A stretch of DNA of 53,873 nucleotides, taken from NCBI RefSeq assembly GCF_022340925.1, contig NZ_JAJDNA010000018.1, positions 1 through 53,873 on the forward strand, given 5' to 3'. Within the stretch, counting starts at the first letter, position 1. Each line of letters begins with the position of its first letter. The position numbers were made by a program, and so were the translations under genes. Source of the stretch: Thiocapsa sp. GTDB lineage: Bacteria > Pseudomonadota > Gammaproteobacteria > Chromatiales > Chromatiaceae. Below, in pieces: positions 44,460-53,409 of this stretch. The notes under the pieces are model-generated. The model saw nothing but the letters and a program-made list of their open reading frames with translations, was not told the origin of the DNA and made no database searches.

Positions 44460-45182
44460 TCAGGCCTCCGATGATCGTCGACCCGTCGCCGTGAAGACCA
44501 GATGCCCCTGGAGCGCGAACAGCGGGTTTAGCGCCCTGAGCTGGTCGGGATAGAAGTGCGTATTGTCGGGAAACAAAAAGACCGAGCCGGTCAGCTCGCA
44601 GGACCAGTGTCCACGACGGTGGACCACGCCAATCTGCGGACGGATCACGAAACGGTTCTGCCCAAGGTTCAGCAGCTTGTCCCGCTGGTATTCGCCCAGC
44701 GGCAAGGTGACGGCCAACGCCGCGCCGGCCACCGTATAGACCGGGTGCGCCGCCTGGTAGGCCCGAAGAGGCTCGGCATCCAGCGCGGGCGGACCGAGGA
44801 AATTGACTGACAAGCGGATGAGCGGGTCTGCGAGCCCCCGGCGATCCAGCTCCCGCGGCTCGCCGTTCAGCAAGCCCTTCCAGCGGGCGTGTTGCCAGGG
44901 TAACACCGCATCTAATCGCGCCAGCTGCCCGAGCGCCTCGAAGGCGTGCAGGATCGAAATCGCCCAGGTTTTGGTATTGAGCGTCGCAGCCTCGACCTTG
45001 AGCAACGGGTCGAAGGCGATATTGCCGTTCGTGTAAACGTAGCCCGCGGTGACGATACTGGCTCCCACCGGCAGCGGCGTCCAGCGGCGGGGCTCCATGT
45101 CCTGCGCGAAGGCCGCAGCGGAGCCTGCGGCAATCAGGAGGCCGGCCTCAATGAGACGCGCCGTCGGCCCGATGATGGGCAT
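44460..45182 (-). pseudogene. 3'-truncated outer-membrane protein (Phenol_MetA_deg-type)
   Basis: From ATG 45182 the 240-residue product has a signal peptide (LIEAGLLIAAGSAAAFAQDM) and then the family's opening, TPLPVGASIVTAGYVYTNGN. Further family blocks follow: LPLGEYQRDKLLNLGQNRF, VIRPQIGVVHRRGHWSCELT and SVFLFPDNTHFYPDQLR. Family members run on for about 90-100 more residues of beta strands ending in an aromatic. This one stops soon after LQGHLVFTATGRRSSEA, so it has lost the last strands and the C-terminal sorting signal. A folded barrel seems unlikely. The break lies close to a copy of the dispersed palindrome. Confidence 0.7.
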
Positions 45183-45435
45183 CCACGGCCGGCCGCTCAG
45201 GGGTCGAACAGTGGCCGATTGTCTGTCCGATCTTTGCGGACCGCTCACATGCGGATGCCTCGTCGATGAGTCCAAGCCGAGAGAGGTGAACGGCCCAGCA
45301 GCCTGTGAGCCGAGCCGATCGCGACCCGGCCAGTTTTCCAACCGATGACGACACCGGCCAAGGAATGACTCAGCAGATCGGTGCGCGCACGTCTCTCGTC
45401 GTTCGCCATCGCAGCCTTGCGGTCATGAACGCGGA

Positions 45436-47109
45436 TCAGAGCTGCCCCTCGACCGGGAGCATCCGAATGAATCCGGCGACGAAGCGCTGCATGCCCGTGC
45501 TGTGTGGGTCCTTGTCGTAGCGCTGCTCTTTACCGCCGGACTCGGTCAACCAGTAGAGCTTGCCGTTCTCATCCAGCAACACCCGATAGCTGTTCTCGGG
45601 CCGCACGCCCTCGTCCATGTAGTCGATGACCTGCGCGGCCAGCTCCGGGCTCTCCACGTAGAGTCCGGCCTCGGTGTTGATGTCGCCCGAGCGGGGGTCG
45701 AGGTTCATGCTGCCGATGAAGACGTCCTTGCGGTCGAAGACGATGGCCTTGGTGTGCAGCGCGGCCTTGGAGGAGCCGGAGAGGACCTTCTTGCTCACCG
45801 GCCCCGGGTCGGGGCGCAGCTCATGGAGCTCGATGCCGTCGGCGACCAGCCGGGCGCGGTGCTCGGTGTAACCGGCGTGCGCCGCGAGCACGTCGTTGGA
45901 CGCGAGCGAGTTGGTCAGCACCCGGATGCGCACACCCTGATCGTGCAATTTGGCCAGGGCATCCGCGCCGCGGTCGCGCGGCGCGAAGTACGCCGACTCG
46001 ATCAGCAGCTCGCTATCCAGCCGCCCGACCCGCTTGAAGACCCCCTCGGTCAGCGCGCTGGTCTTGCCCGTGGCGGCGATCTCGGCCGGGTCGTCCCAGA
46101 CGATACGGCCCGGGGCCCAGATGAATTCATCCAAGATCCCCATGAGCTGGGACTTGAGCTCGGCCACGTCCTGATCCAGTGGATGGGGGTAGCGCTCCTC
46201 GGCGATCTGCTCGCGCACGGTCTTGAGCGTCGCCTGCAGGTCCGCGTCTGTGTAAGGGCGATCGACCAGCGCGGCGATGGGGATGGACCAGGAACCATTC
46301 CAGAAATGGTCGAACACATCGGAGATCTCCCGCACGACGGGCCCACCGGCGGCGATGTCGAGATCCCGGAAGTTCGCCTCGGTGTCCACCCCGAAGTAGT
46401 GGTTGCCGATGTTGCGGCCACCGACGATGGCAATGGCGTTATCCATCACCATCAGCTTGTTATGCATCCGGTGGTTGACGCGGTTGAAGTCGGCGATGAA
46501 GCCCAGGGCGCGCGCCTTGCGGTGGGCCAAGGGGTTGAACACCCGGATCTCGATGTTGGGGTGGGCATCGATGGCGGCGACCGCCGCATCACGCCCGCTG
46601 AGGGTCATGTCATCGACCAGCAGGCGCACCCGCACGCCCCGGTCGGCGGCCCGGACCAGACGCTCGGCCAGGATGCGCCCGGTGGAGTCGGGCTCCCACA
46701 GATAGTACTGCATGTCCAGGGTCTTCTCTGCCAGCTCGGTGAGCGCGACCCGGGCGGTGAAGGCGGGACGCGGCTTGCGAATGATGGCGAAGCCGGATTT
46801 GCCCGGGTGGCGCCTGGCGGCCCTGGAGAAGTACTGGCCGATCGCCGTGCTTTCGGGGTCTTTGAGGGCCGCGGACTCGGTACGCGGGTAGTCTTTCGGA
46901 ACGCTCGCGCAGCCGGCCACCAACAGACCGGAAACCATGAGCAAGAGACAGCTTCGGAAAAGGCGTGCGCCGCGAAACCGAGGCTCTGCGTTCGCCCTTG
47001 CTCTCTCCTTGGGCCCTTCGCCGGATTTCGCTCGCCGTTCGCCCGCCGCCGATCCAACGAGGACGCGGGCAAAAGGTCCCTGCACCGGTATCCGATGTGG
47101 AATGTTCAT
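45436..47109 (-). CDS. Phospholipase D-family lipoprotein (cardiolipin synthase-like)
   Basis: The 557-residue product has two HKD active sites, HNKLMVMDNAIAIVGGRNIG and HTKAIVFDRKDVFIGSMN, so it belongs to the phospholipase D superfamily and resembles cardiolipin synthases. A lipobox (LLVAGC, Cys at residue 67) marks it as an envelope lipoprotein. The signal sequence sits unusually far in: about 26 charged residues (ERRAKSGEGPKERARANAEP and FRGA) come between the start region and the hydrophobic core. ATG 47109 has AGGAG nine bases upstream. The gene is the last of the minus-strand envelope cluster. Confidence 0.87.
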   Translation of the reverse strand: MNIPHRIPVQGPFARVLVGSAAGERRAKSGEGPKERARANAEPRFRGARLFRSCLLLMVSGLLVAGCASVPKDYPRTESAALKDPESTAIGQYFSRAARRHPGKSGFAIIRKPRPAFTARVALTELAEKTLDMQYYLWEPDSTGRILAERLVRAADRGVRVRLLVDDMTLSGRDAAVAAIDAHPNIEIRVFNPLAHRKARALGFIADFNRVNHRMHNKLMVMDNAIAIVGGRNIGNHYFGVDTEANFRDLDIAAGGPVVREISDVFDHFWNGSWSIPIAALVDRPYTDADLQATLKTVREQIAEERYPHPLDQDVAELKSQLMGILDEFIWAPGRIVWDDPAEIAATGKTSALTEGVFKRVGRLDSELLIESAYFAPRDRGADALAKLHDQGVRIRVLTNSLASNDVLAAHAGYTEHRARLVADGIELHELRPDPGPVSKKVLSGSSKAALHTKAIVFDRKDVFIGSMNLDPRSGDINTEAGLYVESPELAAQVIDYMDEGVRPENSYRVLLDENGKLYWLTESGGKEQRYDKDPHSTGMQRFVAGFIRMLPVEGQL

Positions 47110-47353
47110 CTGCCTGTACTCCTGCGGGTTTGCCGTGCTGCTTCCGGCCTGTTCCTGGGCGGGCCCTGCGCTCTGGGTGCCCCGATCGCCCCCGTGTGCA
47201 CCCAAGACGCGTCGACCTTGGAAGACTTTAGCGGCTGCGCGGGGATCCCATCGCGGGACGTGGGAGGATGGGCGCCATCCTTGGCGACGCGTCCAGGCGC
47301 TGTCCGTTTCCTGCAACCACTCTTCGTGCTGGCCGCTCGGGAGTGGGGTGCCG

Positions 47354-47920
47354 TCAGCGGGGCACCAGCGAAACGGCCACGGCGTCGGTGAAGGTCACCT
47401 TGACCGTGTCGCCCTCCTTCAGGTCATCCAGATAGTGGCGCAGCCCTGGGGCCTTGACCGAGACCTCGCGCCAATTCCCCTCGGGATCGCGGAAGGCGAT
47501 GGCCTTCTTGTAAGGATCGACCACCAGGATCTCGACGATCGAGGTCATCTGGCGACTCGCGGTGCCAGGAGCGGCCCCGGGGGCCGTTGAGATGGAACGC
47601 TGGCGTTCCGGCGCCGACTCGTCGCCCTCGCTGGCGACGACATCGACCGCCATGCTGCGGTAATAGCTTACCTTGACCTGGTCTTCGCGCTTGAGCTTGT
47701 CGAGGTCCTCGATGCGGTCCCCGGCCCTCTCGCTGATCAGGTTCCCCTCGGGTCCCTTCAGGGTCAGATAGCGGCTGGACGGGTTCACGGCCTCGACCGT
47801 TGCGGAGGTCTCGATCAGCTCCGCCCCCTCCATACCGGGCGGGGGCGCCTCGATCTCGGCGAAGGCGGGCAGGGTCGTGGCCAGCAGCACTGTTGCGAGC
47901 GCGTGTTTCATGCTCTTCAT
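47354..47920 (-). CDS. Periplasmic protein of unknown function
   Basis: The 188-residue product has a signal peptide (MKHALATVLLATTLPAFA, cleavage before EIE) and a beta-rich body. It includes TVEAVNPSSRYLTLKGPEGN and a second, similar half VVDPYKKAIAFRDPEGNWRE, suggesting two related small beta domains, each ending in a VKVSYY- or VKVTFT-type strand. ATG 47920 or 47911 may be used. Family not recognised. Confidence 0.75.
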   Translation of the reverse strand: MKSMKHALATVLLATTLPAFAEIEAPPPGMEGAELIETSATVEAVNPSSRYLTLKGPEGNLISERAGDRIEDLDKLKREDQVKVSYYRSMAVDVVASEGDESAPERQRSISTAPGAAPGTASRQMTSIVEILVVDPYKKAIAFRDPEGNWREVSVKAPGLRHYLDDLKEGDTVKVTFTDAVAVSLVPR

Positions 47921-47940
47921 GTCTACGCACTCCTCATGGC

Positions 47941-48254
47941 TCAGCGTGGATTGGCCCGGCTCGGCCGGACCGGTTTGGGAAGCGGCAAGGCGCCCGCTGC
48001 CCAGAAGCGGAGCTTGGCCGCGAGCAACGGTCCGCTGAAGTGGATGTCGTCGACCGCGCTGTCTGAGCCGACGTGGACCTCGTTGCCGGCGGCGGTCTCG
48101 CCCTGGATTCCGGCGCGCCCGAGGGTGAACGCGGCGGCGAGCTGCCGGTCAGCGCTCCGGACGGACTGATCGGCCCGGACGGCGCGGGACTCAGGACCAT
48201 GCCGCTCGCGCCGAGTGTCAGAGGCAGGCTCCAACGCCAGAGGTCGTGGCTCAT
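47941..48254 (-). pseudogene. Internally deleted, frameshifted outer-membrane protein remnant
   Basis: From ATG 48254 the reading opens with a hydrophobic, signal-like segment (LWRWSLPLTLGASGMVL) and must then change frame. The second frame carries AAGNEVHV-type sequence and the end VDDIHFSGPLLAAKLRF. That end closely matches the C-terminus of the intact outer-membrane protein at 49487 (IDDISFSGPQLTATFRF), and its middle matches that protein's N-terminal KGSTAAGSDIDV. About 190 residues between these parts are missing. It looks like a paralogue reduced by internal deletion plus frameshift. Confidence 0.55.
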
Positions 48255-48286
48255 GTCTTCTCGACGCCGGTGACGTCTTGGTCTGT

Positions 48287-48823
48287 TCAAGGACCAGTCC
48301 TGGTCACGCCGATTGCGCCTCCGTTGCCACCCACCCGGCCCGTCTTCAAGACAGCCGTGTAGGACATCAGGTAGGCGATCCCGGCGGCAAACAGCGCGAC
48401 CAGGACAACGACCCAGGCGGACGGAACGGCGGTGTAGGTCGGCAGCAGCACGCGCAGGATCAAGGCGATCGCCAGCACCAGCAGAAAGCCATAGAGCGAC
48501 CGCGTCAGGCCGACCTTGAGGGTGCGGCCAAACCAGGGGACACCAGCTCCGATGGGCGGATGCACCTTGCCGGCCGCACGACTCTTCACAGTTGCCCAGA
48601 CGGTCATGATGGTGACCAGCAGGCTGATCAGCACCGCGCGCGGCACCAGCGCGCCGATCAGGGATTGCTTCCAGCGGTCGGCCACCAGGGCGAAAACTGG
48701 CACCTCCGGTAGGTCGGACAGCGACAGATAAACAATCAGCGCATTGACCAGCCCGGCGACGATGGCGCCTGTGGCCGCGCGTTTGGAGGCGAATTGTGTC
48801 AGGGTCATCTTGGTGTTGGTCAT
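48287..48823 (-). CDS. Inner-membrane protein of unknown function
   Basis: The 178-residue product has four predicted membrane segments: ATGAIVAGLVNALIVYL, AVLISLLVTIMTVWATV, LYGFLLVLAIALILRVLL and WVVVLVALFAAGIAYLM. A short soluble N-terminus precedes them and a Gly-rich tail follows. ATG 48823 is chosen because the residues before it (to 48913) are unlike a membrane-protein start. Family not recognised. Confidence 0.7.
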   Translation of the reverse strand: MTNTKMTLTQFASKRAATGAIVAGLVNALIVYLSLSDLPEVPVFALVADRWKQSLIGALVPRAVLISLLVTIMTVWATVKSRAAGKVHPPIGAGVPWFGRTLKVGLTRSLYGFLLVLAIALILRVLLPTYTAVPSAWVVVLVALFAAGIAYLMSYTAVLKTGRVGGNGGAIGVTRTGP

Positions 48824-49135
48824 TGCCGCCTCTGCGATCCGCTTTGCCTGTCGTGCTCCGGCCGGGGGGATGCAACGCAGCAAGACCCCGCCCCAAACCC
48901 GAAGAACCCGCATTGCCGTACCTCGATGTCCAGGATGCGCCGATGCAGTAGGTCGGATCAGCGGCTGGCGAAGCGCCCTGCGCTCGATAATCTGTCAGGT
49001 TTCAGCTCACCCTTTCACGGATCGCCAGAACCCACACCAGCGGTGCTCGAGTGAGCCGTTTGGGTCGTCGCGGACTGCTGCTCGGGCTGTTCTCGGCAAT
49101 GGCGTCTTGGGACCAAACGGGAAGCGTCGGCGCTT
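48824..49135. other. Intergenic region with no recognised feature
   Basis: This 312-bp gap between two minus-strand genes contains no coding frame, repeat or hairpin that stands out. Confidence 0.5.
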
Positions 49136-49441
49136 TCACCGCGATCGCCTAGCGACGGGGTCCAGGACGATCCCCTCGCCCTCTCGGATCCAGAGAACCT
49201 CGGGGGTCTGCCGCTCCGCGCGGATCGAGCGGTCCGCGACCCCTCGGGGATCAAGCGGTCCTCTGGGGTCCGCGATACCCCTGGGGTTGCCCGGGCAGCT
49301 GGGGTCACTGGGGCAATCGATGCAAACGCCGGCGACGCGCTGCTGTCCGAGGCCGCACCCTTCGGCGGCCTGGAGTGGCACCGCGTGACCAATGAGCAGC
49401 GCAGGCACGGCCAAAGGAAGGATACGAAGCAGCAGGTTCAC
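49136..49441 (-). CDS. Small exported protein
   Basis: The 101-residue product has a signal peptide (LLLRILPLAVPALLIGHAVP, cleavage near LQAAEG), followed by four Cys in CGLGQQRVAGVCIDCPSDPSC and a Gly/Pro/Arg-rich low-complexity segment (NPRGIADPRGPLDPRGVADR). The Cys probably form disulfides. It lies 45 bp after the outer-membrane protein gene and may be co-transcribed. Function unknown. Confidence 0.6.
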   Translation of the reverse strand: MNLLLRILPLAVPALLIGHAVPLQAAEGCGLGQQRVAGVCIDCPSDPSCPGNPRGIADPRGPLDPRGVADRSIRAERQTPEVLWIREGEGIVLDPVARRSR

Positions 49442-49486
49442 TGATGTGTCTCAGTCAGGGTCGCAAAGGGGTTTCTTGCCGCGGCA

Positions 49487-50281
49487 TCAGAAGCGGAACG
49501 TGGCTGTCAGTTGAGGACCGCTGAAGCTGATGTCGTCGATCGGGCTGCTGGAGCCGAGGTCCCATTTCAGGTACCGATAGGCCAGGGAGACGTCGCCCCA
49601 GTGGAATCTGTATCCGACGCCAGCGAGCGCCTGCCAGGTCAGGTCCGAGTCGCCCGTGCCGACGTCGAGATAGAAGGGGACGAACCAGTTGCCCGAAAGA
49701 TTGGCCCGACCCTTGACGCCGACGATCCCGTCCCAGACCACGCCGCTGGCGTCCGACTCGATCGCCCGGCCGAGGCGCCGGCCCTGGAGGCCGAGGCCGA
49801 AGCTGCCCTTCATCTCCAGGTAGCGCAGACCGGCGATGACGTCCACCGACGCCTGAGACCTGTCGAAGACGTTGTAGCCGCCGACGGCGCCAAGGACCCA
49901 CCCGCGCAGCTTGAGGCTGGCGTCGGCGTCGATGCCTAACGGCCGCCCAAGCGGACCGGTCAGCGGCACCTGGGCGCCGCCGTTCGCGCCGACGTTCAGG
50001 TAGAGCACGTCGGCCAGGGCGGACCACTTGCCCTTGCGGGCCTCGAAGGCGCCCATGAAGGTCATGTTGAGATTGTTGATCAGGGTGTCGAAGCTGACAT
50101 CGATGTCTGAGCCCGCCGCCGTGGACCCTTTGACCGCCGGGGCGAAGAAGTAGAGCGAGGCGGCGTACTGCCAGTCGTCGCTCGGCGTCGTCTCTGCCTT
50201 GGCTTGGAGCGGACTGATGAGCAGTGCGGCGGTGCCAAGAATGAACACCAAGTGCTTGTTGGACGGGGATGCGATCGCCAC
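49487..50281 (-). CDS. Outer-membrane beta-barrel protein
   Basis: The 264-residue product has a signal peptide (HLVFILGTAALLISPLQAKA) and an alternating-hydrophobic barrel sequence (WQYAASLYFFAPAVKG, SYSTGG-like turns, WGDVSLAYRYLKWDLG). It ends in a C-terminal Phe (LTATFRF), the barrel-assembly signal. It resembles small 8-12 strand outer-membrane proteins. Its C-terminus is shared with the remnant at 47941-48254. Confidence 0.82.
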   Translation of the reverse strand: MAIASPSNKHLVFILGTAALLISPLQAKAETTPSDDWQYAASLYFFAPAVKGSTAAGSDIDVSFDTLINNLNMTFMGAFEARKGKWSALADVLYLNVGANGGAQVPLTGPLGRPLGIDADASLKLRGWVLGAVGGYNVFDRSQASVDVIAGLRYLEMKGSFGLGLQGRRLGRAIESDASGVVWDGIVGVKGRANLSGNWFVPFYLDVGTGDSDLTWQALAGVGYRFHWGDVSLAYRYLKWDLGSSSPIDDISFSGPQLTATFRF

Positions 50282-50312
50282 GACTCTGACTCCTTAGAAC
50301 TGTCGGATGTGT

Positions 50313-51131
50313 TTATTTCGGGAACAGAAGCTTGGCCGCGGCCATGACCGACCACTCAGGACCGGCATCGGGTTTCACGACGTTGGCAAAGGCCTGGAGC
50401 TTGAAATCCACGGGCTGTTTGCCGAACTTGACCAGTCGCCCGACGCCGCCGCCGATCGGAACCGTCCAGCGGTCATCGCCCGATTTAGTCCAGTTCGCGG
50501 TCATGATGGGCGTCGAGGTCAGGTACCAGCCTTTCGACAGGTTGTAGTTGACGAAGTATTGGAAGGTTAGCTTGTTGACCTCGCCGGCGCTATCGGGGCC
50601 TGCGTAGGACCAGAGGTTCTGGGCCAACAGCCCGAGCACCCAGTTGCCGGGCATGGTCAGAAGGACGACGCCGGCGCCGGCGGACCACTTGTCGGTACCC
50701 ATGTCGTTGGTGTTGGTCGGCAGCTCGAGCACTGGCCCAAGCCCCCAGATGATCTTGCCCGGTTTCGCGGGGGTGAAGAACGCCTGATACTGGATGTTGC
50801 CGAAACCGTCCCGGCGCACGTCCGAGGCCGGCACCTCGTTGGCGCCCAGGTCGAGCTCACTGAGGTTGGCGTCGACCCCTACGTAGGGTACGATTAAGCG
50901 GTTGATCAGGTTGACCGCACCGAGATTCACCGGCAGGACCGGCTTGACCATCAGGGCGCTCGCCGATGAGTCACCCGGCATCCCGTCGTAGTGCCACAGC
51001 TCGAAGGGAAGGCTGACCATGTCACCGATCGGGTTTTGGGATGCCTTCGCCAGATCGTCGGCCCTCGAGAGTCCGGCCCACGTAACGGTCAGCGCGATCA
51101 GGACAGAGGTGAAAGGGGGTTTACTGGTCAT
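50313..51131 (-). CDS. Outer-membrane transporter-like protein (neuromedin U-type annotation)
   Basis: The 272-residue product has a signal peptide (FTSVLIALTVTWAGLSRA) and the motifs of a widespread exported family often labelled neuromedin U: NPIGDMVSLPFELWHYDG near the start, VPYVGVDA, IIWGLGPVLELPTNT, WSAGAGVVLLTMPGNWVLGL and LLAQNLWSYAGP. It is barrel-like, ending in PK rather than an aromatic. ATG 51131 is chosen because the upstream in-frame extension lacks family likeness. Substrate unknown. Confidence 0.82.
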   Translation of the reverse strand: MTSKPPFTSVLIALTVTWAGLSRADDLAKASQNPIGDMVSLPFELWHYDGMPGDSSASALMVKPVLPVNLGAVNLINRLIVPYVGVDANLSELDLGANEVPASDVRRDGFGNIQYQAFFTPAKPGKIIWGLGPVLELPTNTNDMGTDKWSAGAGVVLLTMPGNWVLGLLAQNLWSYAGPDSAGEVNKLTFQYFVNYNLSKGWYLTSTPIMTANWTKSGDDRWTVPIGGGVGRLVKFGKQPVDFKLQAFANVVKPDAGPEWSVMAAAKLLFPK

Positions 51132-51238
51132 TTGCTGCTTTTGAAACACCGCCTGCTTGTCGCGTGCACCTTCCCCACAATCGCCCCGAAGGGCGGTCGT
51201 TTCGCTTAGGTAGGGGAAGGCGCTGACTCGCGGCCAGC

Positions 51239-52540
51239 CTATTTCTCGGGGTACGGGAGCTCCCGCCCGACCGCCTCGCTGGCCTCCTGATAGATCGGCC
51301 GCAGCACATCGTCGACGTTCCACTTGCCGCTGACGATGAAGTCCGAGTAGCCGATGGCCTCGGCGGGCAGCCCCTTCATCTCGGCGAATTTGGCGCGATC
51401 GTCCTTGCTCGGCGCGACGTTCGGTCGGGTGGTCGGCGGCGACCAGGTGCTTTCCTCCACCACCGCCATGCGCTCGCGGATACCGTCCTTGGTGACGTTC
51501 CAGACCATGAAGTCCTCGGCGAGGCTGAGCGGCCCGTCATAGGTCTTGCGGATGCGCTTGTAAACCTGTGCGGTGGTGTCGAAGTCCTTGAAGAAGTGAT
51601 AGGCGATCGCCAGGCGCTGCTTCACCTCGCTCATGACCTTGCCGAAGGCCTCCGGGGCGGTGTGGATCTGGGTGCCGACCAGCAGAGCGGACTCCGGCGT
51701 GAAGCCCAGCTTGTTGACGATGTCGGGCACGGCGATGAAGCACTCGTGGATGGCGATGTCCGCGTCCTTGGCGTACTTGTTGAACCACTGGTTGGGGAAG
51801 GTGTCGGAGCCCCACACGAACTTCAGCCCGTTCCATTCCAGGGAATAGCTGACCGCACCGTCGATCGAGTGGATCGCCGGAAAGGAGCGGATCACCACGC
51901 CGTTCTCGTCGTAGACGACCTGGTTCTCCCCCTTGTAGTCGAACTCGTTGACCTCGAGCTTGTAGCCGCGCGGATCGACGTTGCCGACCCGCCCGGTGAT
52001 ATCCCAGAGGAACATCTTCTGCATCGCATCCATCGCGGCGGCGGTACCGAGCTCGGGAATCCGGCCGCTCGGCCCCCAGATGCGCAGCGGCTGGTTGCGC
52101 CCCATCAGCGCGCCGCCGATCCAGTACTCGGGTACAGCACCGAAGTGATCGCTGTGCAGGTGGCCGACGAAGATCTTGTCCAGGTAGTTGTAGGGGATCT
52201 GCAGCGCGGAGATCCGCTCGGCCGAGCCGCTGCCTGCGTCGAACAGAAACTTGTCTCCGTTGCCGAGCTCCACGAGAAAGCACGCAGCCGCTTGTTTCAT
52301 GCGGGTCGTCGGCATCCCCGTGCCACAGGCGATGACACGCATCTCGTCGGGGGCCAAGTCCTCGGTATTGGGGTAGTAGGTGTCCCGCGGGCGCGCCTTC
52401 GTCGGAGACAGCTCGGTAGCCTCCTCGGCGTAGGCCGTGGAGACGCAGGGTGCGCCGGCCACCAAGGCCAACCCGGCAACGAGGCCGATGGCAAGACTAC
52501 CGGTGGCGATGCGGGTTGGTGTTTTGCTTCTGAACCTCAT
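51239..52540 (-). CDS. Exported metallo-beta-lactamase-fold hydrolase (GntH-like)
   Basis: The 433-residue product has a signal peptide (GSLAIGLVAGLALVAGAPCV then STAYA). A metallo-beta-lactamase domain follows, with the metal motif HLHSDH (residues 127-132), an upstream FLFDAGSGSA strand and later GSDT and AIHECF ligands. The overall pattern fits MBL hydrolases annotated as guanitoxin biosynthesis GntH-like, but the rest of a guanitoxin pathway is not present here. A strong GAGGAGG precedes ATG 52540. It lies 32 bp after the TetR gene on the same strand. Confidence 0.87.
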   Translation of the reverse strand: MRFRSKTPTRIATGSLAIGLVAGLALVAGAPCVSTAYAEEATELSPTKARPRDTYYPNTEDLAPDEMRVIACGTGMPTTRMKQAAACFLVELGNGDKFLFDAGSGSAERISALQIPYNYLDKIFVGHLHSDHFGAVPEYWIGGALMGRNQPLRIWGPSGRIPELGTAAAMDAMQKMFLWDITGRVGNVDPRGYKLEVNEFDYKGENQVVYDENGVVIRSFPAIHSIDGAVSYSLEWNGLKFVWGSDTFPNQWFNKYAKDADIAIHECFIAVPDIVNKLGFTPESALLVGTQIHTAPEAFGKVMSEVKQRLAIAYHFFKDFDTTAQVYKRIRKTYDGPLSLAEDFMVWNVTKDGIRERMAVVEESTWSPPTTRPNVAPSKDDRAKFAEMKGLPAEAIGYSDFIVSGKWNVDDVLRPIYQEASEAVGRELPYPEK

Positions 52541-52572
52541 GGTGTCCTCCTCAGGTTGCGGTAAGAGATCGC

Positions 52573-53145
52573 TTAATTGTTTTGTGCCGTCGTCAGGAAC
52601 CGGTGGCGTTCCACAAGCAGTTCTTCGTCCTGCTGCGGGGGCAGACTGACGAACATGGCCGGACGGGCGACTTCGTAATACAAGTAGAGACGCGCACGGT
52701 TTTCCAATTCCAGGCCGGTAAATCCCAGACCTTCGAAACGAGATCGGATGAAGGCCAGGCGCGCCTCATCGACCTGCTCGACCACCACTTGGGCCAAGGG
52801 GTCGTGCAGGGCCCAAGCCCGGAATGCCGCGTCGTAATCCGACGCCCCTTGGCTGCGAATCGCTCTCATCAGCGCAAGCAAGGTCGTCCCCGGGTCCAAG
52901 CCGAGCGCCGCGATCTGCTCCCGGATGGAGTAGCTCCATCGCTGTGACCAGTAGTCCAGCATCCCCCGCAACAGATCCTCACGATCGGCAAAGTGGTGGT
53001 AAAAGCTGCCACGCGTGACTCCGATGCGCGTCGCCAACTGCTCGACGCTGACAGCGCCGATCCCCGCCTCGACGAGCTGCTCGATGGCTGCATCGATCCA
53101 ATCCTGTCGCGAAAGACGCGACCTGGGCTTCGCTTCGCTTCTCAT
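52573..53145 (-). CDS. TetR-family transcriptional regulator
   Basis: The 190-residue product has an N-terminal TetR helix-turn-helix (AIEQLVEAGIGAVSVEQLAT, then RIGVTRGSFYHHF) and a helical ligand domain. It heads the minus-strand envelope cluster, so it probably represses it together with its own gene. Three copies of ATGTATG lie just upstream as a candidate operator. Confidence 0.9.
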   Translation of the reverse strand: MRSEAKPRSRLSRQDWIDAAIEQLVEAGIGAVSVEQLATRIGVTRGSFYHHFADREDLLRGMLDYWSQRWSYSIREQIAALGLDPGTTLLALMRAIRSQGASDYDAAFRAWALHDPLAQVVVEQVDEARLAFIRSRFEGLGFTGLELENRARLYLYYEVARPAMFVSLPPQQDEELLVERHRFLTTAQNN

Positions 53146-53162
53146 GTTCAGAACCTACACTG

Positions 53163-53212
53163 ATGTATGTTTATTGAAACAAGCATGTATGTCAAGGCTA
53201 TCCCGATGTATG
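53163..53212. promoter_or_regulatory. Three phased ATGTATG repeats upstream of the tetR gene
   Basis: ATGTATG occurs at 53163-53169, 53185-53191 and 53206-53212, starting 22 and 21 bp apart, about two helical turns. This places them on one DNA face, 18-67 bp before the tetR start. It is a plausible operator array for the regulator or a partner. Confidence 0.5.
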
Positions 53213-53409
53213 ATACGTCTTTATGAGCAAGTGCTTGGAACAGAAGACGCAAGCGGCCCGAACGACCCCACCGACAATGCGGCGACCCACAACCGCTACG
53301 GCGGATTGACCGTTACGCTTGAGATACCCGGCACGGCACCCTGATCGGCTTCCTTGAGTTCGGCATGTGCCCGTGAGGAAAGAACGATGGACAAGGCGTT
53401 GAAGCACTG

